In this document: one piece after another, positions 1-10,820 of the stretch
Layout: each line of letters begins with the position of its first letter
Numbering within the stretch: the first letter of the stretch is position 1
Source of the DNA: Rhodococcus sp040643435
GTDB taxonomy: Bacteria > Actinomycetota > Actinomycetes > Mycobacteriales > Mycobacteriaceae
Reading direction: 5' to 3'
DNA length: 64,000 nt
Assembly: GCF_040643435.1 (NCBI RefSeq)
Contig: NZ_JBEYUH010000020.1
Location: 14,681-78,680, forward strand
Notes under the pieces: generated by a model
What the model saw: the letters and a program-made list of their open reading frames with translations, nothing else
What the model was told of the DNA's origin: nothing
Database searches by the model: none
Program-made: the position numbers and the translations under genes

Positions 1-3000
1 CTCACCGGAACGGAACCCGACCTGCCGCTGCTTCCCGTGCAGTACAGCGACTTTGCGCGATGGCAGCGCAGCGTCGCGGACGACCAGATCCCGTACTGGC
101 TGGGCGAACTCGCCGGCCTGCCCGACGAGGTGACCCTGCCCGGCGACCGGCCGCGACCCGCACAGCCCACCGGACACGCCGCCGCCCACACGCTCACACT
201 GGACGCCGATCTCGTCCGGGGTCTGCACACGCTGGCCCGTGACGGCCGCGCCACGGTGTTCATGGTGCTGCACGCCGCGCTCGCCGCGCTGCTCGCGCGG
301 CACGGTGCCGGCCGCGACATCGCCATCGGCACCGCTGTATCCGGTCGCGGCGACCCGCAACTCGACGACGTCGTCGGCATGTTCGCCGGCACCCTCGTGC
401 TGCGCACCGATGTCGACCCCGACGCCACCTTCGCCGAACTGCTCGCGCAGGTGCACCGACGCGACCTCGCGGCCTACACCAACCCCGACGCGCCGTTCGA
501 GACGCTCGTCGAGAAGTTGCAGCCCGCACGCAGCGAAGCGCGGCACCCGCTGTTCCAAGTCGCGCTCTCGCAGGCACGGCCGGTCTCGTCGACGTTCGCG
601 CTGCCCGGTCTCTGTGTGACCGCCCAGCCCGTCGACACCGAACACGTCAACGTCGACGTGCAGGTCACCGTCACCGAGAAGCAGGACGGGATCGACCTCG
701 AATTCTTCTACAGCACCGATCTGTACGAGGCCGAGACCGTGGCCACCTACGCCGAGCGGTTGCGCACCATCCTGAGCGCGGCCGTCGCCGATTCGGAAGT
801 GCGGGTGAGCGAGATCGCGTTCCTCGACGACACCGCCGTTCCCGCGGTCGGTGCCACGCCCGGTTCGCCGCGGTCGCTGCGCCGATGGCTGGCGCAGGGG
901 GCTCTCGCAGGAGGCGACGGACTCGCGATCGTCGACGCCGACCGCGAACTGTCGTATCCCGAACTCCTGCACCACGCCGACGCGCTCGCCGCGCGACTCC
1001 AGCACGCCGGGGTGCGTCCGGGCGACGCCGTGGCGTGCGCCTACCCGCGCTCGCTCGAATCGGTGCTCGCCGTGTGGGGCATCATCCGCGCCGGGGCCGC
1101 ACCGATGCTCGTCGACCCCACCGCACCCACGACGCGACTGGCCGACATCCTCGCCGACGTGCGTGTGGGCGTCGGGGAAGCGCACACGCTTCCGCAGAGC
1201 GTGCGCTGGCTCGAGGTGACCTCCGACGTCGAGGAAACGCTCGCCGACGCCGACGATCCGGCACTCGACGCGCCCGCCTATTTCGTCTTCACCTCCGGCA
1301 CCACCGGAAACCCCAAGGCCGTCACCGTCACCCAGCGCGCCGCGAGTGCCTTCGCCGACGACATCGAGGACTACCTCACGGCCTTCCCCGGCGACCGCGT
1401 ACTGCACGTCGCAGCACCGTCGTTCGACGCCGCGATCCTCGAGATACTCACCGCCGGTATCGCCGGTGCAACGCTCGTGGTGGCCGACTCGGAGAGCTAC
1501 GGCGGCGACGCGCTCGGCGACCTGCTCGCCGGTGCCGCCATCACCCATGCGGTGATGACCCCCTCGCGCCTCGCGACCGTTCCGGTGCGCGAACTGCCCG
1601 ACCTGCGTGTGCTCATGCTCGGCGGCGACCGGCTCACCCCGGAAATCGTGGAGCGCTGGGGTGCAGGCCGCAGCCTCGTCAACGGATACGGCCCGGCCGA
1701 GGCGACGACCTTCGCCACGGTGTCGTGGGCGCTGCGCCCCGGTGACGACGTCGTCATCGGCACCCCAGGTCGCGGTGTGACCGTGGAGATCCTCGACGAA
1801 CGGTTGCGGCCCGTGCCCGCCGGTGTGGTCGGCGAACTGTATGTCTCGGGACCGCGGCTGGCATCCGGTTACCGCGGGGCGGCAGGCCGGACGGCGGCCC
1901 GGTTCGTTGCCGGGCCCGACGGCGTGCGCCGCTACCGCACCGGTGATCTGGCCCGATGGATCCGCGCGCGTGCCGGACAGCCCGAGCTACCGGCAACCGG
2001 CCCGGGTGGCGGAGTGGCTCTCGAATTCGCGGGGCGCAGCGACAATCAGATCAAGCTGCGCGGCGTGCGCATCGAACCCGGCGAGATCGACACCGCGCTC
2101 ACCGCGCTCGACGGCGTCGACCGAGCGGTGACCCTCCTGCGCGGCGGCCGGCTCGTCTCCTACGTCACGGGCGAGAACATCTACGGATGGGATCTGCGCG
2201 CGCAGCTGCGCACCACGCTGCCCGCCTATCTCGTGCCCGCCTCGGTCGTGCCGGTCGATACGATTCCGCTCACCGCCCACGGCAAGGTCGACGTCGCCGC
2301 GCTGCCCTACCCCGACACGGGCGAAGGCAGCGCACCGCGCACGGAGACCGAAGCACTCGTCGCGCGCATCGTCGGCGACGTCCTCGGCGACGGCACCGCA
2401 GTGGGACGCACCGACGACTTCTTCGCCATCGGCGGCAACTCGCTACTTGCCACCGTTCTCGTCGGCCGGCTGCGCGACGAGACCGGTACCGCTGTGCCGC
2501 TGCGTACGGTCTTCGCGAACCCCACGGTCGACGCCCTCGCCGCCGCCCTGGACGCGGGTGATTTCGACACCGACGCCGGACCCGTCGCGGTGTCGCCGCG
2601 ACCCGAGCGGATCCCGCTCAGCCGCGCGCAGCGCAGGCTGTGGGGACTGAGTTCGATTGCTCCCGAGGCATACCGGTTGCGCAGCGAGGTGAGCCTGCGT
2701 GGACCACTCGATCTCGGCGCACTGCAGGCCGCACTCGGCGACGTCGCGCTGCGGCACGAGATCCTGCGCACCGACTACGTCGTCGCCGGCGATGGGGTGT
2801 ACCAGCAGGTCCACGAGACACCGCGCAGCGACCGGTGGCACGTGCGACTCGAACGCACCGGCCCCGACCAGCACGTGCTGCACCTCGACGTCGACCATTC
2901 GATCGCCGACGGCACGTCGCTGCGGCCGCTGCTGCGCGACCTCACCCTCGCCTATCTCGCCCGCACCGAAGACACAGCCCCGCAGTGGGAGCCGCTGCCG

Positions 3001-6000
3001 CTGCAGTACGCCGACTACGCGCTGTGGGAGGCCGAACGCGGCATCGCCGAGGGCGACATCGAGCATTGGCGACGTGCCCTCGACGGCATGACCGTCACCG
3101 AACTGCCCGCCGACGCACCCGGCACCGAAACCGGCGCGCGCAGCGTGGACTTCACGATCGGATCCGAAGTACGCAGTGCCCTCGGCGAACTCGCCCGCGC
3201 GCACGGAGCCACCGAGTTCATGGTGCTGCACGCCGCGCTGTCGGTGCTGCTCGCGCGGCTCGGTGGCAGCGACGACATCGCCGTCGCAGCCGTGGTCGGC
3301 GGACGCCGATGGGCACAACTCGAAAACCTCGTCGGCCCGTTCCTCGACACCCTCGTGCTGCGGGCCCGCGTCACCCCCGACATGACGTTCACCGGCCTGC
3401 TCGGCCAGGTCCGCGACTTCGACGTCGCCGCCTTCGATCACGTGGCCGTCCCGTACGAACAGTTGCTGTCGGAGCAACACAGCGCTGCACCGCAGGTCGC
3501 GCTGGCGCTGCAGGACTTCGGCATCGAGCCGATCACCCTCGGAGAACTCACCGTCGAGGCACGCGAAGTTCTCGACGACACACCGAAGTTCGGCCTGCAG
3601 TTCACCCTCTCGCCGCGCCCCGAGGGCTACCTCGGAACGCTCGTCTTCGACGCCGCCCGATTCTCCGGTCGCAGCGCTGAACTACTCGCGACCCGCTTCA
3701 CCGAACTGCTCGGCGCCCTTTCGAGCGCACCGGAGAGTGTCGTCGGTGAGGTCGCCCTCGACACCCCGGCTCCCGCGCTCGAGGGTGCGAGCCCGGCCCC
3801 GGCACGCACCCTCCCAGAGATGCTGCGCGCCACCGCTGCTGTCCACCCCGACCGCGAAGCCCTGTGCGGTGACGGCGAATCGCTCACCTACCGCGAACTC
3901 GACGAGCAGTCCGACGAACTCGCCGACCGGTTGCGAGCCGACGGCGCGCGCGACGGCAGAATCGTGCACATCGATGCGCCGCGCAGCGTCGACTACATCT
4001 GCACCCTGTGGGCCATCACCAAAACCGGTGCGGCGTTCACGCATTCGCGGAACGCGGGGGAGACCTGCCTGCCGGGCACCGCATATGTCGTGTCCACCTC
4101 CGGGTCCACCGGCGCGCCGAAGCGGGTCGCGGTGACGCACCGCGGGCTCGCCCCGCTCGCCGACGAAGTGGCGAAGCGCTACCAGGTCGGCCCCGGAGAT
4201 CGTGTGCTGCACGGTTATTCGCCCGAGTTCGACGCGGCTCTGCTCGAACTGCTGCTCGCTCACACCACCGGGGCCACCCTCGTCGTCGCACCCCCGGAGG
4301 TGTACGCGGGGCAGGATCTGCACCGCTACCTCGCCGAACAGCGCATCACCCACTACCTCTCGACGCCGACCGTGCTCGGCACCCTCGACCCCGAGGGCCT
4401 GCCCGACCTGAAGATCGTCGCATCCGGCGGCGAAACACTGCCACCGGCGCTCGCGGCGCGCTGGGCGGCCGGTCGCGTGATGCTCGACGCCTACGGCCCG
4501 ACCGAGGCCACGATCGTCGCAACCCTCGCCGACATCGAGCCCGGTACGCAGCCCGGTATCGGGCGGCCCGTGCCCGGCACCACCGCCCACGTACTCGACG
4601 CGCTCCTGCGCCCCTTGCCGGCCGGTGCGGTGGGCGAATTGTACCTCGCGGGTGACGGACTCGCCGCCGGTTATCTCGACGACCCCGTTCGCACCGCAGA
4701 GCGGTTCGTCGCCGCCCCGGGCGGGGCACGCATGTACCGCACGGGCGACCGCGTCCACCGCCGCGTGGACGACAGCCTCGGCTATCTCGGCCGCACCGAC
4801 CGCCAGCTCAAGGTGCGCGGCGTGCGCATCGAACCCGGCGAACTCGAAGCCGCACTGCTCGCCCAGCCCGGAGTCCGGCAGGCCGTGGTGGTCGCGGTCG
4901 CCGGCACACTCGTCGCGTTCGCCGCAGGCACGGACCTGTCGGCCCATGAGCTCACCGCCCGACTGGCACTCGTCGTGCCCCCGCACCGGATGCCCACCCG
5001 CATGCACGTGCTCGACCGGCTGCCCCTCACACCCAACGGCAAACTCGATGTCGCAGCCCTCGAACTGCACGACGCGGTCGCGCTCGACGACGACACCGCA
5101 CTCGACCGGCCGCTGACCGACACCGAGGATCTCGTCGTCACCGTCGCCGAGGACGTGCTCGGCACCCGCCCCGCCGCGCACCGGGGCTTCTTCTCCGCCG
5201 GCGGCGACTCGCTGTCCGCGGTCGTCTTCGCCGCACGCCTGAGCGACGCGTTCGGCACCGACGTGCCGGTGCGCGAGGTGCTGGCCGCCCCCACCCTCGC
5301 CACACTCGCCGCCCGCATCGAAACCGGCGACGAGCAACGCGTCGCGCTGCGGCACTACGACGACGACGCACCGGCGCCGATCGCACCCGCCCAGCGCCGC
5401 CTCGGGATCGTCGCGCGCGCCGAGGCGGCCACCGCCGGTTATCTCGTGCCGGTCGTGCTGTCACTGACCGGCGACCTCGACGTCGACGCACTCGCCGCCG
5501 CCGTGGGCGACGTCGTGGACAGGCACCGTGTGCTGCGCACCGCCTTCACCGGCGACCTGCAGGTGCCCGTCGACCCGCCGATGCTCGAGCACTCCGCCCC
5601 CGCCGACATCGCCGCGGCCGTGACCGCGACCCTCACGGCGCCCTTCGACATCACCACGCAGGCGCCGCTACGGATCAGGCTGTTCGACGTCGAACCCGGC
5701 CGCTGGGTGCTCGCCGCCGCCGTCCACCACATCGCGTTCGACGGAGCATCCGTCGGCCCGCTGCTGGCCGATCTCGCCACCGCCTACAGTGCACGTCGCA
5801 GCAACGAGGCTCCCGTCTTCGAACCCCTGCCCGTCACCTACGGCGACTACGCGCGCTGGCAGCACGAGATGCTCGGCGACGCCGCCGACCCCGGCTCGCT
5901 CGCCGCCCGCCAACTCGACTACTGGGCAACCACACTCGAGTCGCTGCCGGACGGTCCGCTGCCGCTGCCCACCGACCGGCCGCGCCCCGCGCAACCGACT

Positions 6001-9000
6001 CACCGGGGCGCGCAGACCGTCTCGCGTCTCGACGCCGGCACCTACCGTCGCCTGCGCGACGTCGCACGCCACCACGACGTCACGGTGTTCATGCTGGTCC
6101 ACGCCGTGCTCGCCGCCCTGCTCGCGCGTCGCAGCGGACGCACCGACATCACCGTCGGCACCGCGATCGCGGGTCGCACCGACGCGCGCCTCGATCGGCT
6201 CGTCGGCATGTTCGTCGGCACCGTCGTGCTGCGCACTCCCGTCGACCCCCACCGCCCGTTCGCCGATCTGCTGCGCGACGTGCGCACCGCCGATCTCGAG
6301 GCCCTCGCCCACGCCGATGTGCCGTTCGACGAGGTCGTCGCCCGCGTCGCGCCGCGTCGCGACCCGTCGTACAGCCCGCTGTTCCAGGTGCTGATCACGC
6401 ACCGCGTCGAGGCCGGCGAGTCGCTGCCGCAACTGCCGGACGTGCAGGTCGCCGAGACCGACGCCGGTGAACCGGCCGCGCAGTTCGATCTCGTCCTCGA
6501 AGTCGTCGAACGGCAGCCCGGACTGGATCTGCGTCTGGTCTATGCGACGGACCTGTTCGATCACACCACCGGCGACGCGATGCTCACCGACCTCGTCGCG
6601 ATGCTCGCCGCCGCCATCACCGAACCCGAGTGCGCCGTCGGCGATCTCGCCGTGCCGGTCGCCGCGCCGCTGTCGGCTCCGGCCGTCGAGCCGCGCACCC
6701 TGCCGGAGATCCTCGCCGATACCGTCGAGCGGCATCGCGGTCGCATCGCGGTGCGCTCCGAAGGCGTCGCCTGGACCTACGGCGGACTCGACGCGCGCGC
6801 CGACGAGGTCGCCACCGTGCTCGCCGCTCACGGGGTCCGGCGCGGAGACCTCGTCGCCGTCGCGGTGCCCCGCAGCGAATACTGGCCACTGGCCGTCTGG
6901 GCGATCACGAAACTCGGTGCGGCGTGGGTGTCGGTCGACCTCACCCAGCCCGACGCGCGCAGTGCAGCAATCCTCACCGGCTCCGGCGCCCGGATCGGGC
7001 TGACCGTCGGTTCGCGCGCGCTCGGACACCTGACGTGGATCGACCTCACCGCCGACCGCACTGTCGACTTCGACGCCGTCGAACCACCGCGACCCGCAGT
7101 GACATCCGACGATCTCGCCTACACGATCTACACGTCCGGAACCACGGGCACCCCGAAGGGCGTCGAGGTCACCCATCGCGGGCTGGCCACACTGCTCGAC
7201 CTGCAGAGCGAACGGCTCGGTCTCGGGCCGCAGTCGCGGGTACTGCAGGTGGCCTCGCACACCTTCGACGCCGCGGTGTTCGAACTGCTCTGCGCGCACG
7301 CGCACGGCGGTGCCCTCGTGATCGCGCCCGACCACACCTTCGCCGGAGAACCGCTGCGCGAACTGATCGTCGGCGAGGGCGTCACGCACCTGAACATCAC
7401 GCCCACCGTGCTCGGGACGCTCGACCCCGACGCGCTCGCACCGACGACGATCGTCGCGGCGGGGGAGAGCCTGCCGGCCGCGCTGGTGCGCCGCTGGTCG
7501 CGGCACCGGATCTTCAACGGCTACGGCCCGACCGAGTTCACCGTCGCCCTTTCGTGCGCGGGCCCGCTGAACGGCGACGGGAAGCCGGGCATCGGCGTCC
7601 CGGTCGCAGGGGCCACCGCGTACGTGCTGGACTCACGCCTGCATCCCGTTCCGCGCGGCACCGTCGGCGAACTCTACGTGACGGGCGACAGCGCTGCGCG
7701 GGGTTACCGATACGAATCCGGTCTCACAGCAACGAGTTTCGTGGCGAACCCGTTCGGTGACGGTGGGTCGCGCCTGTACCGCACGGGAGACATGGTTCGG
7801 ATCCTGCCCAACGGGGAACTGGATCACGTGGCCCGCGTCGACGATCAGGTGAAGATCCACGGCATCCGCATCGAACCCGCCGAGGTCGACGCCGCCCTCC
7901 TGGCCCGACCGGGCGTCGCCGCCTCCGTCACCGTGCCGCATACCGGACGCGCCGGGAACACCGTGCTCGTCTCCTACATCCGGGCCGAGACCGGCACCGC
8001 ACCCGACGTCGCGGCCCTGCGCCGCGCACTCGCCGCCGACCTGCCGCGGCACCTGCGACCGGCGAGCATCACGGTCGTCGACGCACTGCCGCTCCTGCCC
8101 TCCGGCAAGATCGACCGCCTGTCGCTGCCTGCCCCCGACGAGACGGCCGACGAACCGTACGCGGCACCGGAAGGACACATCGCGCAGACCGTCGCCGCGG
8201 TGTTCGCCCGCCACCTCGGCCTGCCTGTCGACGAAATCTCCGCCGACCGTAGCTTCTTCGACCTCGGTGGCAGTTCCATCGGCGCGGTCACCGTGGCGAG
8301 CGACCTGCGCGAGGCCCTCGGCACCGACGTCCCCGTCGAATGGTTGTTCACCAGCCCCGACCTGTCCGCACTCGCCGACCGCATCGCACACGGCCGCCGC
8401 GACGACGAGCGCGACCCGCTCGGCAGCATCGTCGAAATCGGTGGTCGCGGCGACGAGCGGCCCCCGCTGTTCTGCGTGCATCCCCTCAGCGGACTCGCCT
8501 GGATGTACTCCGGGCTGGCCGCGCATCTCGAGGGCCGCACCCTCTACGGCCTGCAGGCGACGGGCTTCGACGACCTTCCCGAAAGCATCGGCGATTTCGC
8601 CGCGCGGTATGTCGACGAGATCCGTAAGGTGAAGCCCGATGGTCCCTACCACCTGCTGGGCTGGTCGGTGGGCGGCACGATCGCACACGAAATGGCCGCG
8701 CAGCTGCGCGAACTCGGCGAGCAGGTCGGTGCGGTAGTGCTGCTCGACACGCTCACCCCCGAGACCTTGCCCACCGGCCCGCATTCCGCCGCGGAGCACG
8801 AACCCGACATCGCCGGGCTGCCCGAAGAACTCGTCGCCGACATCCGGCGCCGCAGCGACGCCGCCGCCGAAGCCGTCGAAGCCGCGGTGCGCACGCACAC
8901 TCTCCGTGAATACGACGGCGATATCGATCTGGTGGTCGCGGCCCCCGATCTCGACCGGCATCCCGATCTCGCCGCCACCTGGCAGCGGTACGTGCGAGGT

Positions 9001-9165
9001 CGCGTCGTCGAACATCCGGTGCCGTTCACGCACTCGGAACTGGCCGATCCGGACGCGATACGTGCGATCGGCCCCGTACTCGACCGCCTGCTGACCCGAC
9101 ACGACCCCCACACCGCGCCCGCCGGGTGCGCACGCAGTGTTACCGCAACGAGGGAGACGCCCTGA
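1..9165 (+). CDS. Non-ribosomal peptide synthetase, 3' portion (C-A-T-C-A-T-C-A-T-TE), 5' end outside window
   Basis: The reading frame is open from base 1, so the gene starts upstream. About 3,050 residues are visible. Numbering from the first in-window Met (base 37): the C-terminal half of a condensation domain (to ~265), adenylation domain 1 (TSGTTG near 415), carrier 1 (phosphopantetheine Ser802, codon at 2440), condensation 2 (DHSIADG near 953, first His replaced by Asp), adenylation 2 (STSGSTG near 1352), carrier 2 (Ser1725, codon at 5209), condensation 3 (intact HHIAFDG at 1897), adenylation 3 (YTSGTTG near 2365), carrier 3 (Ser2747, codon at 8275) and a terminal thioesterase (GWSVGG, Ser2877, codon at 8665; probable catalytic His in FTHSEL). 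No epimerase domain is seen. It therefore activates three residues in this part and releases the product by the thioesterase. Adenylation 2 lacks about 50 residues between its A2 and A3 motifs. The product is unknown. The stop overlaps the start of a Wzc-like kinase. Confidence 0.95.
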   Translation, partial: LTGTEPDLPLLPVQYSDFARWQRSVADDQIPYWLGELAGLPDEVTLPGDRPRPAQPTGHAAAHTLTLDADLVRGLHTLARDGRATVFMVLHAALAALLARHGAGRDIAIGTAVSGRGDPQLDDVVGMFAGTLVLRTDVDPDATFAELLAQVHRRDLAAYTNPDAPFETLVEKLQPARSEARHPLFQVALSQARPVSSTFALPGLCVTAQPVDTEHVNVDVQVTVTEKQDGIDLEFFYSTDLYEAETVATYAERLRTILSAAVADSEVRVSEIAFLDDTAVPAVGATPGSPRSLRRWLAQGALAGGDGLAIVDADRELSYPELLHHADALAARLQHAGVRPGDAVACAYPRSLESVLAVWGIIRAGAAPMLVDPTAPTTRLADILADVRVGVGEAHTLPQSVRWLEVTSDVEETLADADDPALDAPAYFVFTSGTTGNPKAVTVTQRAASAFADDIEDYLTAFPGDRVLHVAAPSFDAAILEILTAGIAGATLVVADSESYGGDALGDLLAGAAITHAVMTPSRLATVPVRELPDLRVLMLGGDRLTPEIVERWGAGRSLVNGYGPAEATTFATVSWALRPGDDVVIGTPGRGVTVEILDERLRPVPAGVVGELYVSGPRLASGYRGAAGRTAARFVAGPDGVRRYRTGDLARWIRARAGQPELPATGPGGGVALEFAGRSDNQIKLRGVRIEPGEIDTALTALDGVDRAVTLLRGGRLVSYVTGENIYGWDLRAQLRTTLPAYLVPASVVPVDTIPLTAHGKVDVAALPYPDTGEGSAPRTETEALVARIVGDVLGDGTAVGRTDDFFAIGGNSLLATVLVGRLRDETGTAVPLRTVFANPTVDALAAALDAGDFDTDAGPVAVSPRPERIPLSRAQRRLWGLSSIAPEAYRLRSEVSLRGPLDLGALQAALGDVALRHEILRTDYVVAGDGVYQQVHETPRSDRWHVRLERTGPDQHVLHLDVDHSIADGTSLRPLLRDLTLAYLARTEDTAPQWEPLPLQYADYALWEAERGIAEGDIEHWRRALDGMTVTELPADAPGTETGARSVDFTIGSEVRSALGELARAHGATEFMVLHAALSVLLARLGGSDDIAVAAVVGGRRWAQLENLVGPFLDTLVLRARVTPDMTFTGLLGQVRDFDVAAFDHVAVPYEQLLSEQHSAAPQVALALQDFGIEPITLGELTVEAREVLDDTPKFGLQFTLSPRPEGYLGTLVFDAARFSGRSAELLATRFTELLGALSSAPESVVGEVALDTPAPALEGASPAPARTLPEMLRATAAVHPDREALCGDGESLTYRELDEQSDELADRLRADGARDGRIVHIDAPRSVDYICTLWAITKTGAAFTHSRNAGETCLPGTAYVVSTSGSTGAPKRVAVTHRGLAPLADEVAKRYQVGPGDRVLHGYSPEFDAALLELLLAHTTGATLVVAPPEVYAGQDLHRYLAEQRITHYLSTPTVLGTLDPEGLPDLKIVASGGETLPPALAARWAAGRVMLDAYGPTEATIVATLADIEPGTQPGIGRPVPGTTAHVLDALLRPLPAGAVGELYLAGDGLAAGYLDDPVRTAERFVAAPGGARMYRTGDRVHRRVDDSLGYLGRTDRQLKVRGVRIEPGELEAALLAQPGVRQAVVVAVAGTLVAFAAGTDLSAHELTARLALVVPPHRMPTRMHVLDRLPLTPNGKLDVAALELHDAVALDDDTALDRPLTDTEDLVVTVAEDVLGTRPAAHRGFFSAGGDSLSAVVFAARLSDAFGTDVPVREVLAAPTLATLAARIETGDEQRVALRHYDDDAPAPIAPAQRRLGIVARAEAATAGYLVPVVLSLTGDLDVDALAAAVGDVVDRHRVLRTAFTGDLQVPVDPPMLEHSAPADIAAAVTATLTAPFDITTQAPLRIRLFDVEPGRWVLAAAVHHIAFDGASVGPLLADLATAYSARRSNEAPVFEPLPVTYGDYARWQHEMLGDAADPGSLAARQLDYWATTLESLPDGPLPLPTDRPRPAQPTHRGAQTVSRLDAGTYRRLRDVARHHDVTVFMLVHAVLAALLARRSGRTDITVGTAIAGRTDARLDRLVGMFVGTVVLRTPVDPHRPFADLLRDVRTADLEALAHADVPFDEVVARVAPRRDPSYSPLFQVLITHRVEAGESLPQLPDVQVAETDAGEPAAQFDLVLEVVERQPGLDLRLVYATDLFDHTTGDAMLTDLVAMLAAAITEPECAVGDLAVPVAAPLSAPAVEPRTLPEILADTVERHRGRIAVRSEGVAWTYGGLDARADEVATVLAAHGVRRGDLVAVAVPRSEYWPLAVWAITKLGAAWVSVDLTQPDARSAAILTGSGARIGLTVGSRALGHLTWIDLTADRTVDFDAVEPPRPAVTSDDLAYTIYTSGTTGTPKGVEVTHRGLATLLDLQSERLGLGPQSRVLQVASHTFDAAVFELLCAHAHGGALVIAPDHTFAGEPLRELIVGEGVTHLNITPTVLGTLDPDALAPTTIVAAGESLPAALVRRWSRHRIFNGYGPTEFTVALSCAGPLNGDGKPGIGVPVAGATAYVLDSRLHPVPRGTVGELYVTGDSAARGYRYESGLTATSFVANPFGDGGSRLYRTGDMVRILPNGELDHVARVDDQVKIHGIRIEPAEVDAALLARPGVAASVTVPHTGRAGNTVLVSYIRAETGTAPDVAALRRALAADLPRHLRPASITVVDALPLLPSGKIDRLSLPAPDETADEPYAAPEGHIAQTVAAVFARHLGLPVDEISADRSFFDLGGSSIGAVTVASDLREALGTDVPVEWLFTSPDLSALADRIAHGRRDDERDPLGSIVEIGGRGDERPPLFCVHPLSGLAWMYSGLAAHLEGRTLYGLQATGFDDLPESIGDFAARYVDEIRKVKPDGPYHLLGWSVGGTIAHEMAAQLRELGEQVGAVVLLDTLTPETLPTGPHSAAEHEPDIAGLPEELVADIRRRSDAAAEAVEAAVRTHTLREYDGDIDLVVAAPDLDRHPDLAATWQRYVRGRVVEHPVPFTHSELADPDAIRAIGPVLDRLLTRHDPHTAPAGCARSVTATRETP

Positions 9166-10820
9166 TGGAAGTACATGATTACCTGCGGATTCTGCAGGCG
9201 AGGTGGAAGATCGTCGCCGTCACGACTGTGGTGGCGGTGCTTGCCGCACTAGGCGCCTCCCTGTTGACCACCCCCCAATACGAGGCCAAGACGCGGCTGT
9301 TCGTGTCCACTTCCTCGGGCGCGTCGGTGCAGGAGGTCTACCAGGGCAACCTGTTCTCGCAGCAGCGTGTCACCTCCTACACCGAACTGCTCGAAGGCAC
9401 CACCCTCGCGCAGCGCACCCTCGACAAGCTCGGAATGGACGACACGTCGGCGGTCGAGCTGGCCGCCAAGGTGACCGCCTCGTCCACCCCCGACACGGTG
9501 CTCATCGACACCGCCGTCACCGACGAATCCCCCGAACGCGCCCGCGACCTCGCGAACGCCCTGTCGGACGAATTCGTCGTCATGGCGCGTGAACTGGAGA
9601 CCCCCGAGGACGGCGGTCCGCCCACCGCGCGCGTGGTGGTCGAGCAGTACGCGGCCACGCCGTCGGCGCCGGTGACGCCGAAGACCACACGGAACGTCGC
9701 GCTGGGGTTGGCGGTCGGTGTGCTGCTCGGCATCGCTCTCGCCGTCCTGCGCGACCGCCTCGACAACACCGTCAAGGACCGTGCCGCGATCGAGGAGATC
9801 GCGGGCACCGGCGTGGTGGGTGTGATCCCGCTCGAGAAGGCGCGGCAGGAGGATCCGGCGATCGTGTTCGCAGAAGCCAACAGTGGCGACGCCGAGGCCT
9901 ACCGCGAGCTGCGGACCAATCTGCAGTTCCTCGAGGTGGACAACCCGCCACGAGCGATCGTCATCACCAGCTCGCTGCCCAGCGAGGGCAAGACCACCAC
10001 GGCCGTCAACACCGCACTCGTGCTCGCCGAGGCCGGACACTCGGTGGTACTCGTCGAAGCCGACCTGCGCCGCCCGCGCGTGTCGAAGTATCTCGGCTCG
10101 ATCGGCGAGGCCGGTCTCTCGACGGTGCTCGCGAACCAGGCCACGCTCGAGGACGTGCTCCAGCCGACCCGATTCGACGGCATGTGGGTGCTGGCTGCAG
10201 GCGGGCTGCCGCCCAACCCGTCCGAGCTGCTCGGCTCCACGCACGCGCGGGAGGTCCTCGACGACCTGAGGTCGCGCTTCGACTACGTCATCATCGACGC
10301 GCCGCCGCTGCTGCCCGTCACCGACGCGGCGATCCTGACGAACATCGCCGACGGCGCGCTGCTCATCGCGCGCTACGGCAAGACCACCCGCGAGCAGTTC
10401 GCGCGGGCCGTCGGCAACCTGCGTGCGGTCAATGCGCCTGTGCTGGGCACGATCCTCGCGATGACCCCCACCAAGGGTCGTGGCACCGCCTACGAGTACC
10501 GGTACTACTACAGCTCCGACAAGGACGGCGGTACTCCCGCCGCGTCGCCCGCCGCGCCGCAGATCACCACGCCCGCGACGCAGCGCGTCGACCGGCCGGC
10601 CCAGCCTGTGCCTGCTCACCATGCGTCCCCGGCACCCGTCGAGGGACCGGCACGGCCGCAGAACGGTCACCGGCGCGAGGAAAAGCCGGCCCATTCGGCG
10701 CCGCAACCGGTCTCCTACGGTCGCGCGGACGCCTACCAAGCGCCGCAGGCGTACTCCGTGGTGCACACGCCGCGGCGCTCGGTGAGCGATTCACTCCCGC
10801 AGACGGGCGAGGAGAGGTAG
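9165..10820 (+). CDS. Wzc-like polysaccharide co-polymerase / BY-kinase
   Basis: This 551-residue membrane protein combines a Wzz-type chain-length domain with a bacterial tyrosine kinase. Transmembrane helix 1 is near residues 14-36 and helix 2 near 176-196. The cytoplasmic ATPase has Walker A (SLPSEGKTT, ~270), Walker A' (VLVEADLRRP, ~294) and Walker B (YVIIDAPP, ~374). A tyrosine cluster (YEYRYYY, ~443) is a likely autophosphorylation site, followed by a Pro/Ala-rich tail with more tyrosines. The ATG at 9165 was chosen because it overlaps the NRPS stop (TGATG) and has AGGGAG just upstream; an ATG at 9126 lies inside the NRPS gene. The family controls polymerisation and export of surface polysaccharide. 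Coupling to an NRPS suggests one envelope-related transcription unit, which is inference. Confidence 0.88.
   Translation: MEVHDYLRILQARWKIVAVTTVVAVLAALGASLLTTPQYEAKTRLFVSTSSGASVQEVYQGNLFSQQRVTSYTELLEGTTLAQRTLDKLGMDDTSAVELAAKVTASSTPDTVLIDTAVTDESPERARDLANALSDEFVVMARELETPEDGGPPTARVVVEQYAATPSAPVTPKTTRNVALGLAVGVLLGIALAVLRDRLDNTVKDRAAIEEIAGTGVVGVIPLEKARQEDPAIVFAEANSGDAEAYRELRTNLQFLEVDNPPRAIVITSSLPSEGKTTTAVNTALVLAEAGHSVVLVEADLRRPRVSKYLGSIGEAGLSTVLANQATLEDVLQPTRFDGMWVLAAGGLPPNPSELLGSTHAREVLDDLRSRFDYVIIDAPPLLPVTDAAILTNIADGALLIARYGKTTREQFARAVGNLRAVNAPVLGTILAMTPTKGRGTAYEYRYYYSSDKDGGTPAASPAAPQITTPATQRVDRPAQPVPAHHASPAPVEGPARPQNGHRREEKPAHSAPQPVSYGRADAYQAPQAYSVVHTPRRSVSDSLPQTGEER

Noticed and set aside
5668..7506. 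Open frame of about 610 codons antisense to the NRPS gene
   Set aside because: High-GC shadow of the NRPS coding frame without motifs or RBS.
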